Positions 25,278-33,599 of a stretch of DNA of 64,000 bases are shown here, piece by piece. The position numbers and the translations under genes are program-made. Numbering within the stretch: the first letter of the stretch is position 1; each line of letters starts with the position of its first letter. The notes below the pieces were generated by a model. It was given only the letters and a program-made list of their open reading frames with translations. It was not told the DNA's origin and searched no databases. The DNA comes from Bacteroidota bacterium (lineage in GTDB: Bacteria > Bacteroidota > Bacteroidia > Chitinophagales > Saprospiraceae): positions 1 to 64,000 of the forward strand of contig PZPC01000020.1 in NCBI GenBank assembly GCA_003045895.1, given 5' to 3'.

Positions 25278-27200
25278 ATGATCACGCTCAGCGATATTTA
25301 TATTCAATACGGCAACCGCATCCTTCTGGATCACATCACTTTCGTCATTGGCGACAAGGATAAGGTGGGCCTTGTAGGCCGCAACGGTGCGGGAAAATCC
25401 ACCCTCCTCAAAATCATTTCGGGCAACCAACGCGCCGACGAAGGCAATATCAGCATGCCTTCGGGCAGCACCATTGGCTTTTTGCACCAGGAAATGAACA
25501 TTCCCAAGGGAAAGACCGTCATGGAAGAAACCCTGACGGCATTTTCCGAAGTGCGCGATATTGAGCAGCGCCTGGCTCAAATCCACGTCGACATGGAAAC
25601 GCGCACCGACTACGAAAGTGACTCCTACCACAAGCTGATCGAAGATTTTTCCCACTACAATGATCGTTTCCTCCTCCTGGGTGGCGATCGCATGGAGGCC
25701 GAAGCCGAGACCGTTCTTAAGGGTCTGGGCTTTGCACAAGGCGACTTTTCGCGGCTCACCGATGAATTTAGCGGAGGCTGGCAAATGCGGATCGAACTGG
25801 CCAAGATGCTGCTGGCCAAACCCGATTACCTGCTCCTGGACGAACCGACCAACCACCTGGACATCGAGTCCATCATCTGGTTAGAGAACTTCCTGGCACC
25901 GTATCCGGGCGCCGTCGTGCTGATTTCGCACGATAAGCAGTTTCTCGACAATGTGACCAACCGCACGGTTGAGGTGGAGTTGGGCAAGGTTTTTGACTAC
26001 AAAGCGCCCTATTCCAAATACCTGGAACTGCGGTCCGAACGCCGCGAAAAACTGGAGTCTTCTTTTGTCAACCAGCAAAAAGTCATCGCCCAGCGCGAAA
26101 AGACCATCAACCGGTTTATGGCGAAAGCCACCAAAACCAAGCTGGCCCAGTCGATGCAAAAGCAGCTCAACAAGATGGATCGCATCGAGCTGGACGAAGC
26201 CGACACCAAGGCCATGCGCATTCAATTTCCACCGGCACCCCGTTCGGGAGAAATTATCGTCGACGCCAAAGGAGTCAGCAAAATTTACGGCAAACTAGGT
26301 GTCCTCAAAGATATCGAGCTTAAACTCGACCGCGGTGACCGGGTTGCTTTTGTAGGCCAAAACGGACAGGGAAAAACAACGCTGGCCAAAATCCTGATCA
26401 ACCAGATTACCGCTACCGGCGGCGAGGTGAAGCTGGGCCACAATGCTAAAATCGGCTACTACGCCCAGAACCAGGCGGAAGTACTGACCTCGGACATGAC
26501 CTTGCTGGAAACCCTGGAAGATGGCTGCCCTGCCGAAATGCGCCCTCGGCTGCGCAATATCCTGGGGGCTTTTTTATTCAGTGGGGAAGATGCCGACAAG
26601 AAAGTATCCGTGCTTTCGGGTGGCGAACGGGCACGTCTGGCTATGGCCGCCCTGTTGTTGCACCCCTTCAACCTGCTCGTGCTGGACGAACCGACCAACC
26701 ACCTGGACATCATCTCCAAAGACGTGTTGAAACAAGCCCTCCTGGAATACGATGGCACCCTTATTGTGGTCAGTCACGACCGGGAATTTTTGACCGGTCT
26801 CACCGATCGCACCATTGAATTCCGCGATCAAAAACTCTACGACCACCTGGGGGATGTCAACTTCTTCCTGGAAAAACGGCAGATGGACAATATGCGGGAG
26901 GTAGAATTGAGTAAATCCAATAACTTTCAGCAACAGCAAGCCGTAGCCGTTGCCCCGAAGGTGGAATTGTCCTACGAAGAACGCAAGAACCTTACCCGCG
27001 CCATATCCAATGCCGAAAAAAAGGTGGAACGCCTGGAGGAAGACATCGCCAAATTGGAAACCATCATGGCCGATCCGGCGTTTTATATGAGTCCTACGGC
27101 CGAAAAAACCATGAGCCAGCACCGCGATAAACAAGCGGCGTTGGAAATCGCCATGGAGGAATGGGAGGCTGCCCAAATGACGTTGGAGGAAGCGGAATAA
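25278..27200 (+). CDS. ABC-F family ATPase
   Basis: A soluble duplicated ABC ATPase (640 aa) without membrane segments, the ABC-F class that acts on ribosomes during translation. First domain: Walker A GRNGAGKSTLLK at about 37, signature FSGGWQMRIELAK, Walker B LLLDEPTNHLD. Linker (about 230-320) is charged and helical (P-site tRNA interaction motif region). Second domain: GQNGQGKTTLAK, LSGGERARLAMAA, LVLDEPTNHLD. A C-terminal coiled coil (about 575-635) resembles Uup/YdiF members. It could be a housekeeping factor (EttA/Uup-like) or, less likely, a resistance-type ABC-F. Confidence 0.92.
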   Translation: MITLSDIYIQYGNRILLDHITFVIGDKDKVGLVGRNGAGKSTLLKIISGNQRADEGNISMPSGSTIGFLHQEMNIPKGKTVMEETLTAFSEVRDIEQRLAQIHVDMETRTDYESDSYHKLIEDFSHYNDRFLLLGGDRMEAEAETVLKGLGFAQGDFSRLTDEFSGGWQMRIELAKMLLAKPDYLLLDEPTNHLDIESIIWLENFLAPYPGAVVLISHDKQFLDNVTNRTVEVELGKVFDYKAPYSKYLELRSERREKLESSFVNQQKVIAQREKTINRFMAKATKTKLAQSMQKQLNKMDRIELDEADTKAMRIQFPPAPRSGEIIVDAKGVSKIYGKLGVLKDIELKLDRGDRVAFVGQNGQGKTTLAKILINQITATGGEVKLGHNAKIGYYAQNQAEVLTSDMTLLETLEDGCPAEMRPRLRNILGAFLFSGEDADKKVSVLSGGERARLAMAALLLHPFNLLVLDEPTNHLDIISKDVLKQALLEYDGTLIVVSHDREFLTGLTDRTIEFRDQKLYDHLGDVNFFLEKRQMDNMREVELSKSNNFQQQQAVAVAPKVELSYEERKNLTRAISNAEKKVERLEEDIAKLETIMADPAFYMSPTAEKTMSQHRDKQAALEIAMEEWEAAQMTLEEAE

Positions 27201-27289
27201 GGCGCTGTTTCACCCAGGTGATGAATAGCAGAAGCAACAGCCGCTCCGCTTAAAACCAGCATTTAAACCGGCATTACCCCGCACGAATT

Positions 27290-27955
27290 ATGCAAAGCTA
27301 CCTGGCTGCTACCTACTTCTTCGACTTCGAACACGCTCCCATTCAGGCGATCATCGCCGAATTTCAAACCAGCCAGCTGACGGAACAGGAAAAGGCCGTG
27401 CAACTTTACACTAAGATTCGCGACGGCTGGCGCTACGACCCCTATACTTTAAGTACGCATCCGGAGCCCTACCGGGCCAGCAACATTGCCCAGCGTACCA
27501 GCGCCCATTGTATCTACAAAGCGATATTGCTGATTGCCGGGCTGCGGGCGCTCGGCATTCCGGCCCGGTTGCACCTGGCCAAAGTCAAGAACCACCTGGC
27601 GGTTGAGCAGCTGACGGAAAAGCTGGGCACCAATGAACTGAGCCCCCACGCCATGGTCGACATCTTGCTCAATGGCAAATGGTTAAAAGTCTCTCCGGCC
27701 TTCAATAGCGAGCTCTGCCAATACTGTGGGGTAGCCCCCCTGGATTTCGACGGGGAGCACGATTCCATCTTTCAGCAGTTCACGACCGATGGCCTGGCCT
27801 TTATGGAATACCTGGAAGATTACGGCCATTTTGCCGATGTCCCGCTCGATTTCATCACCAAAAACTGGGAAGACAACTACGGCGACATGGGGAGCCGCAT
27901 ACCGGTAGGCGAACAGGAGTTTCGCTTAGTTTCACCCCCACCTTCCCATCTCTAG
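27290..27955 (+). CDS. Transglutaminase-like cysteine protein
   Basis: A 221-aa protein with the transglutaminase/papain-like core. The likely nucleophile is Cys74 in SAHCIYKAILLIAGLRALGI and the His is His120 in LSPHAMVDILLNGKW; the third position (usually Asp in WxxxDP) reads KVSPAFN, so the classical Asp is absent. There is no signal peptide. Proteins of this kind act as peptidases or remain without known substrate. Its stop shares the tetramer CTAG with the stop of the convergent thiolase-crotonase gene. Confidence 0.75.
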   Translation: MQSYLAATYFFDFEHAPIQAIIAEFQTSQLTEQEKAVQLYTKIRDGWRYDPYTLSTHPEPYRASNIAQRTSAHCIYKAILLIAGLRALGIPARLHLAKVKNHLAVEQLTEKLGTNELSPHAMVDILLNGKWLKVSPAFNSELCQYCGVAPLDFDGEHDSIFQQFTTDGLAFMEYLEDYGHFADVPLDFITKNWEDNYGDMGSRIPVGEQEFRLVSPPPSHL

Positions 27956-30324
27956 TCCTGCTGTCGCGTCCATTTGGGTGGACGTTTCTCCGCAAAGGCG
28001 CGGGCTCCTTCAAAGAAGTCATCACTGTTCAGTAAGTTGTCGAAAATAGTATGAGACAAGGTTACCGCTTCGTCGGTACTGGCCAGATGGCTCGTAGCAT
28101 TCAACAGTTCCAGCGTACTCCTGATCGCTACCGGCGAAGCCTGGGCAATTAGCTGTGCCAGTGCGTCGGCTTTGTCCAGGAGTTGGTCGGCAGGCACCGC
28201 GTAGTTGATCAGCCCCCGTGCCAGTGCTTGCTCGCAGGTAATGGGCTGCCCGGTGAGCAACATTTCCATGGCCGCCTTACGGCCGATCTGCCGGGTTAGT
28301 CGCTGCACTCCTCCTGCACCGGCAAAGAGGCCTATTTTTACTTCGGGTAAACCGAAAACGGCGTGGTCTGCCGCCACGATAATATCCGTTGCCATGGCAA
28401 TTTCCAAACCACCACCCAGCGCCGATCCATTGACCGCAGCAATAATGGGCTTGACTCTATTGACCCTGCTGGTAATACCCGCAAACCCCGTTTGGGGCAC
28501 CCAAATCGGATTGCCCGCAGCCATGTACTTGAGGTCGTTGCCCGCCGAAAAGGAGTCGCTGCCCGCACCCGTAAGAATAGCTACCCGCAGGGAATCGTCT
28601 GCTTCGTAGGCATTAAATACGCCTTCCAGTTCTTCGTTAGCCGGCGGGCTCAGCGCATTGCGCACCTCGGGGCGGTTGATCGTGACGGTCAGGATCCAGC
28701 CACTCCGTTGAACGGTGCAAAAATTGTATTTTTCTTTAAACGTACGGACAGGAACGGGGCGGTAACGCGCCAGGTGATCCGGCGAAAAGGCGAATCGATT
28801 GCCTTTGGGATCGGCTTCCACGTAGATCGTTGCCCCCAGTTGGTCGCCTTGCGCTACGGCTTGCGCGGTTTCGGTATCGCTCATCGGCGTCGTCGCGTAA
28901 AAACGCTGGTTGTTGTGGGTCAACCGACCGGCGATGATGACCTTCACCGGAAAGCCCTGAAAATAATGGGCCGTGTAGGTTTCTAGAATGGCCTCCCCCT
29001 GCGGTTGTGGATCGATCCCGAATGGGCTGTCGCGGTCAACGATGGCCTGCCAGGGTTGGCTGTCTTGTGGTTGCCATTCCTGCGGTGGCGGCGTTGTCGA
29101 ATAGATTCCCGCTGCGTGTTTGGACATCCATCCCCCATTGGCGTAAACCAAGCCAAAGCTGCCGCGATCCAGGCGCAACGTTTCCACCAGGGCAGCAATG
29201 CCGTGCATGGTGTAGTTATTACCTGGTCCGCCAAAGAAAGGCAGTCCCCCGGTTTGGGTTAGCGGCCGTGGATCATCTTCCGGAATGTCCAGAATCGTCC
29301 GGGCTTCGCTCACGACAATGGGAAAGCAGCTGTAAATATCGAAGTGGCGAATGTCCTTTGCCGTCTTTTCGGCGTTGGCCAAAGCGCCCAACAACGACTG
29401 TTGCATAGCCGTGGAATGCCCCAACTGTGGGCGTTCGAGCAGCACGCGGTCGCTGACGTTGGCGTAGCCGTGCAGGTACACCCAGTTGCCGGGAGGAATA
29501 CCCCATTCTGTCGCTTTGCCCACCGTCGTCATTAAAACCGCCGCTCCCTGGTTGACCCGGTCTTTGGCCATGAGCAGTTTGGTGTAGGGTGCCACGATTA
29601 AGGGGTTCTTCGCCGCAGGTGTAGCCAGCGTTTCGGCCGTATAAACCTGTTGATCAACAGCGTAAGGATTACCAGCAGCTACTTCACTGAAAGGACTCAG
29701 ACAGCGTCCCATGGCAGCCGTATAAGTAGCCAGATCCTGTTGTAAGTCTGCCCGCCGGGCATTTTCCATCAACCCGTAATACTGCATGGGCAAGACCAAT
29801 TGGTGGATAAATTCGGTTTGGGTGATCAGCCGGCCAGCGCTGATTCCGCGGTCTTCCAATTGGCCAGCTACCGTTTCGCTCCAATTGAGCGTGACCCCGG
29901 CCTTGGTCGCGGCTTTGGTGTTGGCAATAGCCTCCCCACCGGTTAATAAAACCAGCTCACAGGTTCCCTGGGCTAGCTTTTCAGCAAATTCAGCAACCAG
30001 CTTTTGGGGGGAGTCGCCACCCACACAATCGTAGATGGCGCGTTCCGGCTGGGCACCAATCCGCAGGCCAACCGAACGGGGGAAATTATTGGTACTTCCG
30101 AATGGAGATTGCCAGGTCGGCGACGAATCGGCAAAAGTGCGGACGGCCGCGATGGTATCGATCTGGCTGGCCAGGTGCATACCGCCGGCGTCTTCCAACG
30201 CCCGCCGGGCTGCTGCTGCTGCCAAATCTACTGCCGAGGGGGCAGCTTCCAGATCGTCAGGAACCCCAGCAGACGCCTGACCGACGCCTATAATTATGGG
30301 GGTATGGGGTGCTATTGCTGGCAT
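27952..30324 (-). CDS. Thiolase-like protein fused to enoyl-CoA hydratase
   Basis: A 790-aa two-part protein. Residues 1-430 resemble the thiolase-like (TLP1, SCP2-type) group: YDCVGGDSPQKLV at the nucleophile region and GGLPFFGGPGNNYTMHGIA where classical thiolases have GHP, so the usual His is lost. Residues 430-525 are the extra C-terminal domain of that group. From about 530 a crotonase follows with oxyanion motif FSAGNDLKYM and both catalytic Glu positions, in GGGLEIAMATD and FGLPEVKIG. Probably acts on acyl-CoAs in fatty-acid or side-chain degradation; whether the thiolase half is catalytic is doubtful. 31 bp after the TesB gene, so likely one transcript. Confidence 0.85.
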   Translation of the reverse strand: MPAIAPHTPIIIGVGQASAGVPDDLEAAPSAVDLAAAAARRALEDAGGMHLASQIDTIAAVRTFADSSPTWQSPFGSTNNFPRSVGLRIGAQPERAIYDCVGGDSPQKLVAEFAEKLAQGTCELVLLTGGEAIANTKAATKAGVTLNWSETVAGQLEDRGISAGRLITQTEFIHQLVLPMQYYGLMENARRADLQQDLATYTAAMGRCLSPFSEVAAGNPYAVDQQVYTAETLATPAAKNPLIVAPYTKLLMAKDRVNQGAAVLMTTVGKATEWGIPPGNWVYLHGYANVSDRVLLERPQLGHSTAMQQSLLGALANAEKTAKDIRHFDIYSCFPIVVSEARTILDIPEDDPRPLTQTGGLPFFGGPGNNYTMHGIAALVETLRLDRGSFGLVYANGGWMSKHAAGIYSTTPPPQEWQPQDSQPWQAIVDRDSPFGIDPQPQGEAILETYTAHYFQGFPVKVIIAGRLTHNNQRFYATTPMSDTETAQAVAQGDQLGATIYVEADPKGNRFAFSPDHLARYRPVPVRTFKEKYNFCTVQRSGWILTVTINRPEVRNALSPPANEELEGVFNAYEADDSLRVAILTGAGSDSFSAGNDLKYMAAGNPIWVPQTGFAGITSRVNRVKPIIAAVNGSALGGGLEIAMATDIIVAADHAVFGLPEVKIGLFAGAGGVQRLTRQIGRKAAMEMLLTGQPITCEQALARGLINYAVPADQLLDKADALAQLIAQASPVAIRSTLELLNATSHLASTDEAVTLSHTIFDNLLNSDDFFEGARAFAEKRPPKWTRQQD

Positions 30325-30355
30325 CTCTTTCGGAATTACTTTTTACAAAATACGT

Positions 30356-31225
30356 CTACCCTTTCTTACGGACCTCACGGATCAACCCTTCCTGAACGAC
30401 AGATGCGACCAATTTGCCTTCCTGGTTGAAAATATTACCCCGGGTGAAGCCCCGGGAATTGGAAGCACTCGGGCTATCCAGCGCGTACAACAACCAGTCG
30501 TCAATGCGGAAATCGCGGTGAAACCACATGGCGTGGTCCAGGCTGGCCAGAAACAAGGTAGAATAATCAGCAGTTTGCAAGTGAGGCAGCACGGCGGTTC
30601 CCAACAGGTTGTAATCGGAGGCGTAAGCCAGAATCTGTTGCTGCATAGGCAAATCCAGGGTAACTTCCTCCTTGGCTTTTATCCACACGTGCCGGTAAGG
30701 TTGGGTGACATTGGGATTGGCAGGGTCGAACTTTTCCACGGGCCGAAACTCCAGCGCATTGGGGTGAATGATCGTCAGCCGTCGGTACAGATCGGGATGA
30801 TCGGCCTCCAAACTCTTCGCTTGTTCATAGTCGGGCAGCAACACCTCGGGTGGCAGCACATTGGGCATGGTAATCTGGTGATCGAAGCCATCCTGCCGAA
30901 CCTGAAAAGAAGCCGCCAGGATAAAGATTACCTGGTCGTTTTGCCGGGCGACCACGCGCCGGGTGGTAAAACTTCCGCCATCGCGGATGATATCGACATC
31001 GTAAATCACCGGAAGGTCAATATCTCCGGTAAGGATGAAGTACCCATGTAGCGAATGGGCAAAGCGGTCGGCCGGAACGGTTTGATAGGCAGCGTGCAGC
31101 GCCTGTCCGAGCGCCTGCCCCCCAAAGACCCGGCGCCACGGCGTTTGGTAATTCATGCCCTGGTAGCGGCCTTCGCCAATCTGTTCCAAGGTCAGCAACT
31201 CGATTAATTCCTTGACTGTTTTCAT
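30356..31225 (-). CDS. tesB: Acyl-CoA thioesterase II
   Basis: Hydrolyses acyl-CoA to free acid and CoA. 289 aa with the two hot-dog domains of TesB: the N-terminal one with RVFGGQALGQALHAAYQTV and SLHGYFILTGD, the C-terminal one with YASDYNLLGTAVLP and SLDHAMWFHRDFRIDDWLLY, which holds the catalytic Asp/Thr/Gln region. Upstream of the thiolase-crotonase gene in the same direction, suggesting joint use in acyl-CoA turnover. Confidence 0.93.
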   Translation of the reverse strand: MKTVKELIELLTLEQIGEGRYQGMNYQTPWRRVFGGQALGQALHAAYQTVPADRFAHSLHGYFILTGDIDLPVIYDVDIIRDGGSFTTRRVVARQNDQVIFILAASFQVRQDGFDHQITMPNVLPPEVLLPDYEQAKSLEADHPDLYRRLTIIHPNALEFRPVEKFDPANPNVTQPYRHVWIKAKEEVTLDLPMQQQILAYASDYNLLGTAVLPHLQTADYSTLFLASLDHAMWFHRDFRIDDWLLYALDSPSASNSRGFTRGNIFNQEGKLVASVVQEGLIREVRKKG

Positions 31226-31317
31226 GGTGGCTCCGTTCTTTTCTACTATCCCGGCAAGCGGGAATCCCGAAATAACAAAAATCCTGGCTCAATGGGTTAC
31301 TAATTTGCTTTTTTCCT

Positions 31318-31470
31318 ACCTCCCACCTCCGATTTCCCACCTCCCTCCTCCGATTTCCGACTTCACACCTCCGACTTCCCACTTCGAGCACCTCCGACTT
31401 CCCACCTCCAACTTCCCACTTCGAGCACCTCCGACTTCCCACCTCCGACTTCCCACTTCGAGCACCTCCC
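31318..31470. repeat. Pyrimidine-rich tract with 37-bp repeats
   Basis: Nearly pure C/T on the plus strand with only scattered A and G. Within it CTTCGAGCACCTCC begins at 31382, 31419 and 31456, a 37-bp period; smaller CGACTTCCCACCTC-like units are nested inside. It fills most of the 323-bp gap between tesB and the first phasin-like gene and stops 2 bp before the regulatory direct repeat. No unique spacers, so not CRISPR. Such tracts can form triplexes or vary in length. Confidence 0.85.
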
Positions 31471-31472
31471 CC

Positions 31473-31507
31473 TGTAACTCATTTGTAACTACCCGTTCCT
31501 AAATTTG
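31473..31507 (+). promoter_or_regulatory. Direct-repeat operator plus -7 element (SARP-type site)
   Basis: TGTAACT at 31473-31479 and again at 31484-31490 (11-bp period, 4-bp spacer CATT), then 9 bp, then TAAATTTG at 31500-31507. The same layout occurs at 33540-33574. Heptamers repeated at one helical turn just upstream of the promoter core are what SARP activators bind, and a SARP/BTAD gene lies between the two sites. Confidence 0.75.
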
Positions 31508-31548
31508 TCCTATCAACATTAAATAATTTATCTCAAAAATATTTTACC

Positions 31549-32010
31549 ATGGCTAACAAGACTGCAAAGCAAACGACTGAGAAAGCAGAACTGAACCAAA
31601 AACTGGAACAGCTCAAGACCACCGCCAAGACCCTGAACAGCCAACTTCGCGAAGTTGCTACGGAAGTAGTAGACACCGTTGTGGAAAACAGCAAGCAGAT
31701 GGCAGAAGAAACAACTACCCGGGTAAAGACATTGGTAGAGAAAGCATCTGTTGAAAACAGCATCAAGACCGTCAAGACTACTGCGAAAAGCATCAATGAC
31801 TACACGTTGGAAGTAGCAGAAGATATCGTAGCCGGTACCCTGGAAGCTGGAAAAAGCTGGCAAGGTGTGGGTGAAAAAGCCCTCAAAGGCACCCTGAAGC
31901 TGGCCAACAAGCAGCAGGAAATCCTGTTCACGGCACTGGAAGAAGTAAAAGGTCAGGTGGTAGACGGCGCCAAGCGCGTACGCACGCTGGTGACCGGCAA
32001 CAACAACTAA
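31549..32010 (+). CDS. Phasin-like helical protein
   Basis: A 153-aa protein with no signal peptide, membrane segment or cysteine, almost entirely amphipathic helix rich in Lys, Thr, Glu and Val with repeated patterns such as TTAKTLNSQLREVATEVV and VKTTAKSINDYTLEVAEDI. Composition and length resemble phasins, which coat polyhydroxyalkanoate granules, but no diagnostic motif settles it; a stress or apolipoprotein-like coat protein is an alternative. Promoter with a SARP-type direct repeat upstream, strong terminator downstream, so it is transcribed alone. Confidence 0.55.
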   Translation: MANKTAKQTTEKAELNQKLEQLKTTAKTLNSQLREVATEVVDTVVENSKQMAEETTTRVKTLVEKASVENSIKTVKTTAKSINDYTLEVAEDIVAGTLEAGKSWQGVGEKALKGTLKLANKQQEILFTALEEVKGQVVDGAKRVRTLVTGNNN

Positions 32011-32057
32011 GCAGCGTGGCCTGCTGGTCATTTTTTTGACCCACCATATACCAAGAG

Positions 32058-32086
32058 AGGCATTTCCGCAAGGAGATGCCTTTTTT
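32058..32086 (+). terminator. Rho-independent terminator
   Basis: Arms AGGCATTTCC and GGAGATGCCT around a GCAA tetraloop, followed by six T. Ends the first phasin-like gene. Confidence 0.85.
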
Positions 32087-32101
32087 GGTAATACTTAGTA
32101 A

Positions 32102-32132
32102 TTTGACGAAAATAACTAATCCCCTATTTTTG
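32102..32132 (+). promoter_or_regulatory. Consensus Bacteroidota promoter
   Basis: TTTG at 32102-32105, exactly 19 bp, TATTTTTG at 32125-32132: a perfect match to the Bacteroidota primary sigma consensus (TTTG-N19-TAnnTTTG). It lacks the TGTAACT repeats of its neighbours, so this operon, which carries the regulator, looks constitutive. Confidence 0.8.
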
Positions 32133-32172
32133 TCCCGTCTCTTATTATCTTTAGGGATATAAAAACAGATGC

Positions 32173-32697
32173 ATGGCACACCACAAAACCGAAACGGCTT
32201 CTTTTCTCTTGCGCTTCACCCAGAAGGTTTTCCAGGACGATGAAGGTGAACACGAGGTACAATGGCGCGGTAGCGTAAGTCACGTGCAGGGAGGAGATGA
32301 ACAACGCTTTTCCAACTTCGACGAAGCCACCCTGTTCATTCAGAATAAGCTAACAGAACTGACCCTTCAGGCCATCGAAGACAAGTCGCCCGAAGAGCAA
32401 AAAGGCATCCTCGCCAAAAGCTTTAACCTTTGGAAGAAGGTGGCTTTAGATGGCCCCAAACTGGTGCGGGAGACCATCAAGGATCCCATGAAGCAGGTCG
32501 CACAAATCCAACACCAAATTTCCCAGGTCGGCGATTCCATCGGCAAGCGAATCGAAGACAAAATAGGCCAGGTCGTGGAAATCGACGACTGGCGCGGCGC
32601 CTCCAAAACGGATCTTAAGCACCTGATGGATGCCATAGAAAAAATGTCGGATCAAATAGCGACCTTGAACAACAAGGTAGATAAGCTTAAAAAATAA
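32173..32697 (+). CDS. Phasin-related protein, cotranscribed with the SARP regulator
   Basis: 174 aa, no signal peptide. The N-terminal 55 residues are beta-like (FLLRFTQKVFQDDEGEHEVQ, WRGSVSHVQGGDEQRF); the rest is amphipathic helix ending in a heptad-rich stretch MSDQIATLNNKVDKLKK. The helical part recalls phasins and granule-associated proteins, the N-terminal part does not. It has its own consensus promoter and is followed after 13 bp by the SARP-type regulator gene, so the two are very likely one operon. Function is inferred only from composition and neighbours. Confidence 0.5.
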   Translation: MAHHKTETASFLLRFTQKVFQDDEGEHEVQWRGSVSHVQGGDEQRFSNFDEATLFIQNKLTELTLQAIEDKSPEEQKGILAKSFNLWKKVALDGPKLVRETIKDPMKQVAQIQHQISQVGDSIGKRIEDKIGQVVEIDDWRGASKTDLKHLMDAIEKMSDQIATLNNKVDKLKK

Positions 32698-32710
32698 CCG
32701 GATCACGAAC

Positions 32711-33526
32711 ATGACCGTATCCGCCAACCACCTTGCCGACCTCTTGGCACAACGTGAACACCGGGCGCTCCAGGTACAAACCCTGGGCGGGTTTCGCGTA
32801 TGGTGCGACGGCGTAGAATTATCGGATAAAGACTGGGGGCGGGACAAGACCATCCAATTGTTACAGTTTCTGGTAACCGCCAGCGACCGCCGGGCCCTCC
32901 ACAAAGAGCAGATTATCGACCGCCTTTGGGGCGAAGAAGGCGATAGCAAAGCTGGTGATCAAAATTTCAAAGTTGCGCTCCACGGCATCAACAAAGCCCT
33001 GGAACCTAACCGCAAAAACCGGGCAGAATCGCGTTTCATCCACCGGCAGGGGCTCAGCTACCAGTTGAACCTCGATGAGACCTGGATCGATGCCCGCGAA
33101 CTGGAACAGTTGGTGGCCCTCGGCAACCAGGCACTCTCTACGAATCCCGACCTGGCGCAGCAAGCCTACCAGGCAGCGATTGCCCTATACGGTGGTACTT
33201 ATCTCCCTAATCGCCTGTTCGAGGACTGGTCTTCCACCGAACGGGAACGCCTGCAGGTACTGGCCCTGGGCGTGATGATCAATCTGGGCGAGATGTTGCT
33301 GGAAACCAATCCGCTCGAAAGTATCCGCCTGGCCCAGCAAGCCCTCCTCATCGATCACACCTGGGAAGATGCCTACCGCATCCAAATGAAAGCCTATCTC
33401 CAAAAAGGCAACCGCCCCATGGCCATCAAAACCTTTCAGACCTGTGAACAGGTCCTCGACGAAGAATTCGGCATCCCACCCCTCCCGGAAACCCGCAACC
33501 TCTGGAAAGCCATCATGAATGTATGA
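32711..33526 (+). CDS. SARP-like transcriptional regulator (OmpR-type HTH plus BTAD)
   Basis: A 271-aa DNA-binding protein. Residues 20-120 form an OmpR-type winged helix in the variant seen in SARPs and BTAD proteins (QTLGGFRVWCDGVELSD, KEQIIDRLWGEEGD, FKVALHGINKALEP); residues 124-265 form the helical bacterial transcriptional activation domain with TPR-like repeats (AQQAYQAAIALYGGTYLP, AYRIQMKAYLQKGNRPMAI). It lacks the ATPase and sensor domains of larger family members. It lies between two promoters that share TGTAACT repeats with 11-bp period, the expected kind of target, so it probably activates the phasin-like genes on both sides. Confidence 0.85.
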   Translation: MTVSANHLADLLAQREHRALQVQTLGGFRVWCDGVELSDKDWGRDKTIQLLQFLVTASDRRALHKEQIIDRLWGEEGDSKAGDQNFKVALHGINKALEPNRKNRAESRFIHRQGLSYQLNLDETWIDARELEQLVALGNQALSTNPDLAQQAYQAAIALYGGTYLPNRLFEDWSSTERERLQVLALGVMINLGEMLLETNPLESIRLAQQALLIDHTWEDAYRIQMKAYLQKGNRPMAIKTFQTCEQVLDEEFGIPPLPETRNLWKAIMNV

Positions 33527-33539
33527 TTACCGACCTACC

Positions 33540-33574
33540 TGTAACTCAGTTGTAACTGTCCCCGCTTATCTTTG
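33540..33574 (+). promoter_or_regulatory. Direct-repeat operator plus -7 element (SARP-type site)
   Basis: TGTAACT at 33540-33546 and 33551-33557 (11-bp period, spacer CAGT), 9 bp, then TATCTTTG at 33567-33574. Spacing to the promoter core is identical to that at 31473-31507. It starts 13 bp after the regulator gene and drives the HhH phasin-like gene. Confidence 0.75.
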
Positions 33575-33599
33575 TTACATCAACTAAAAAAAACCAATC

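Noticed and set aside
25278-27200. Antibiotic-resistance ABC-F
   Set aside because: The C-terminal coiled coil and overall form fit housekeeping Uup/YdiF-like members better; no resistance context.
31318-31470. CRISPR array or coding repeat
   Set aside because: Repeats are contiguous, low-complexity C/T, no spacers and no plausible protein.
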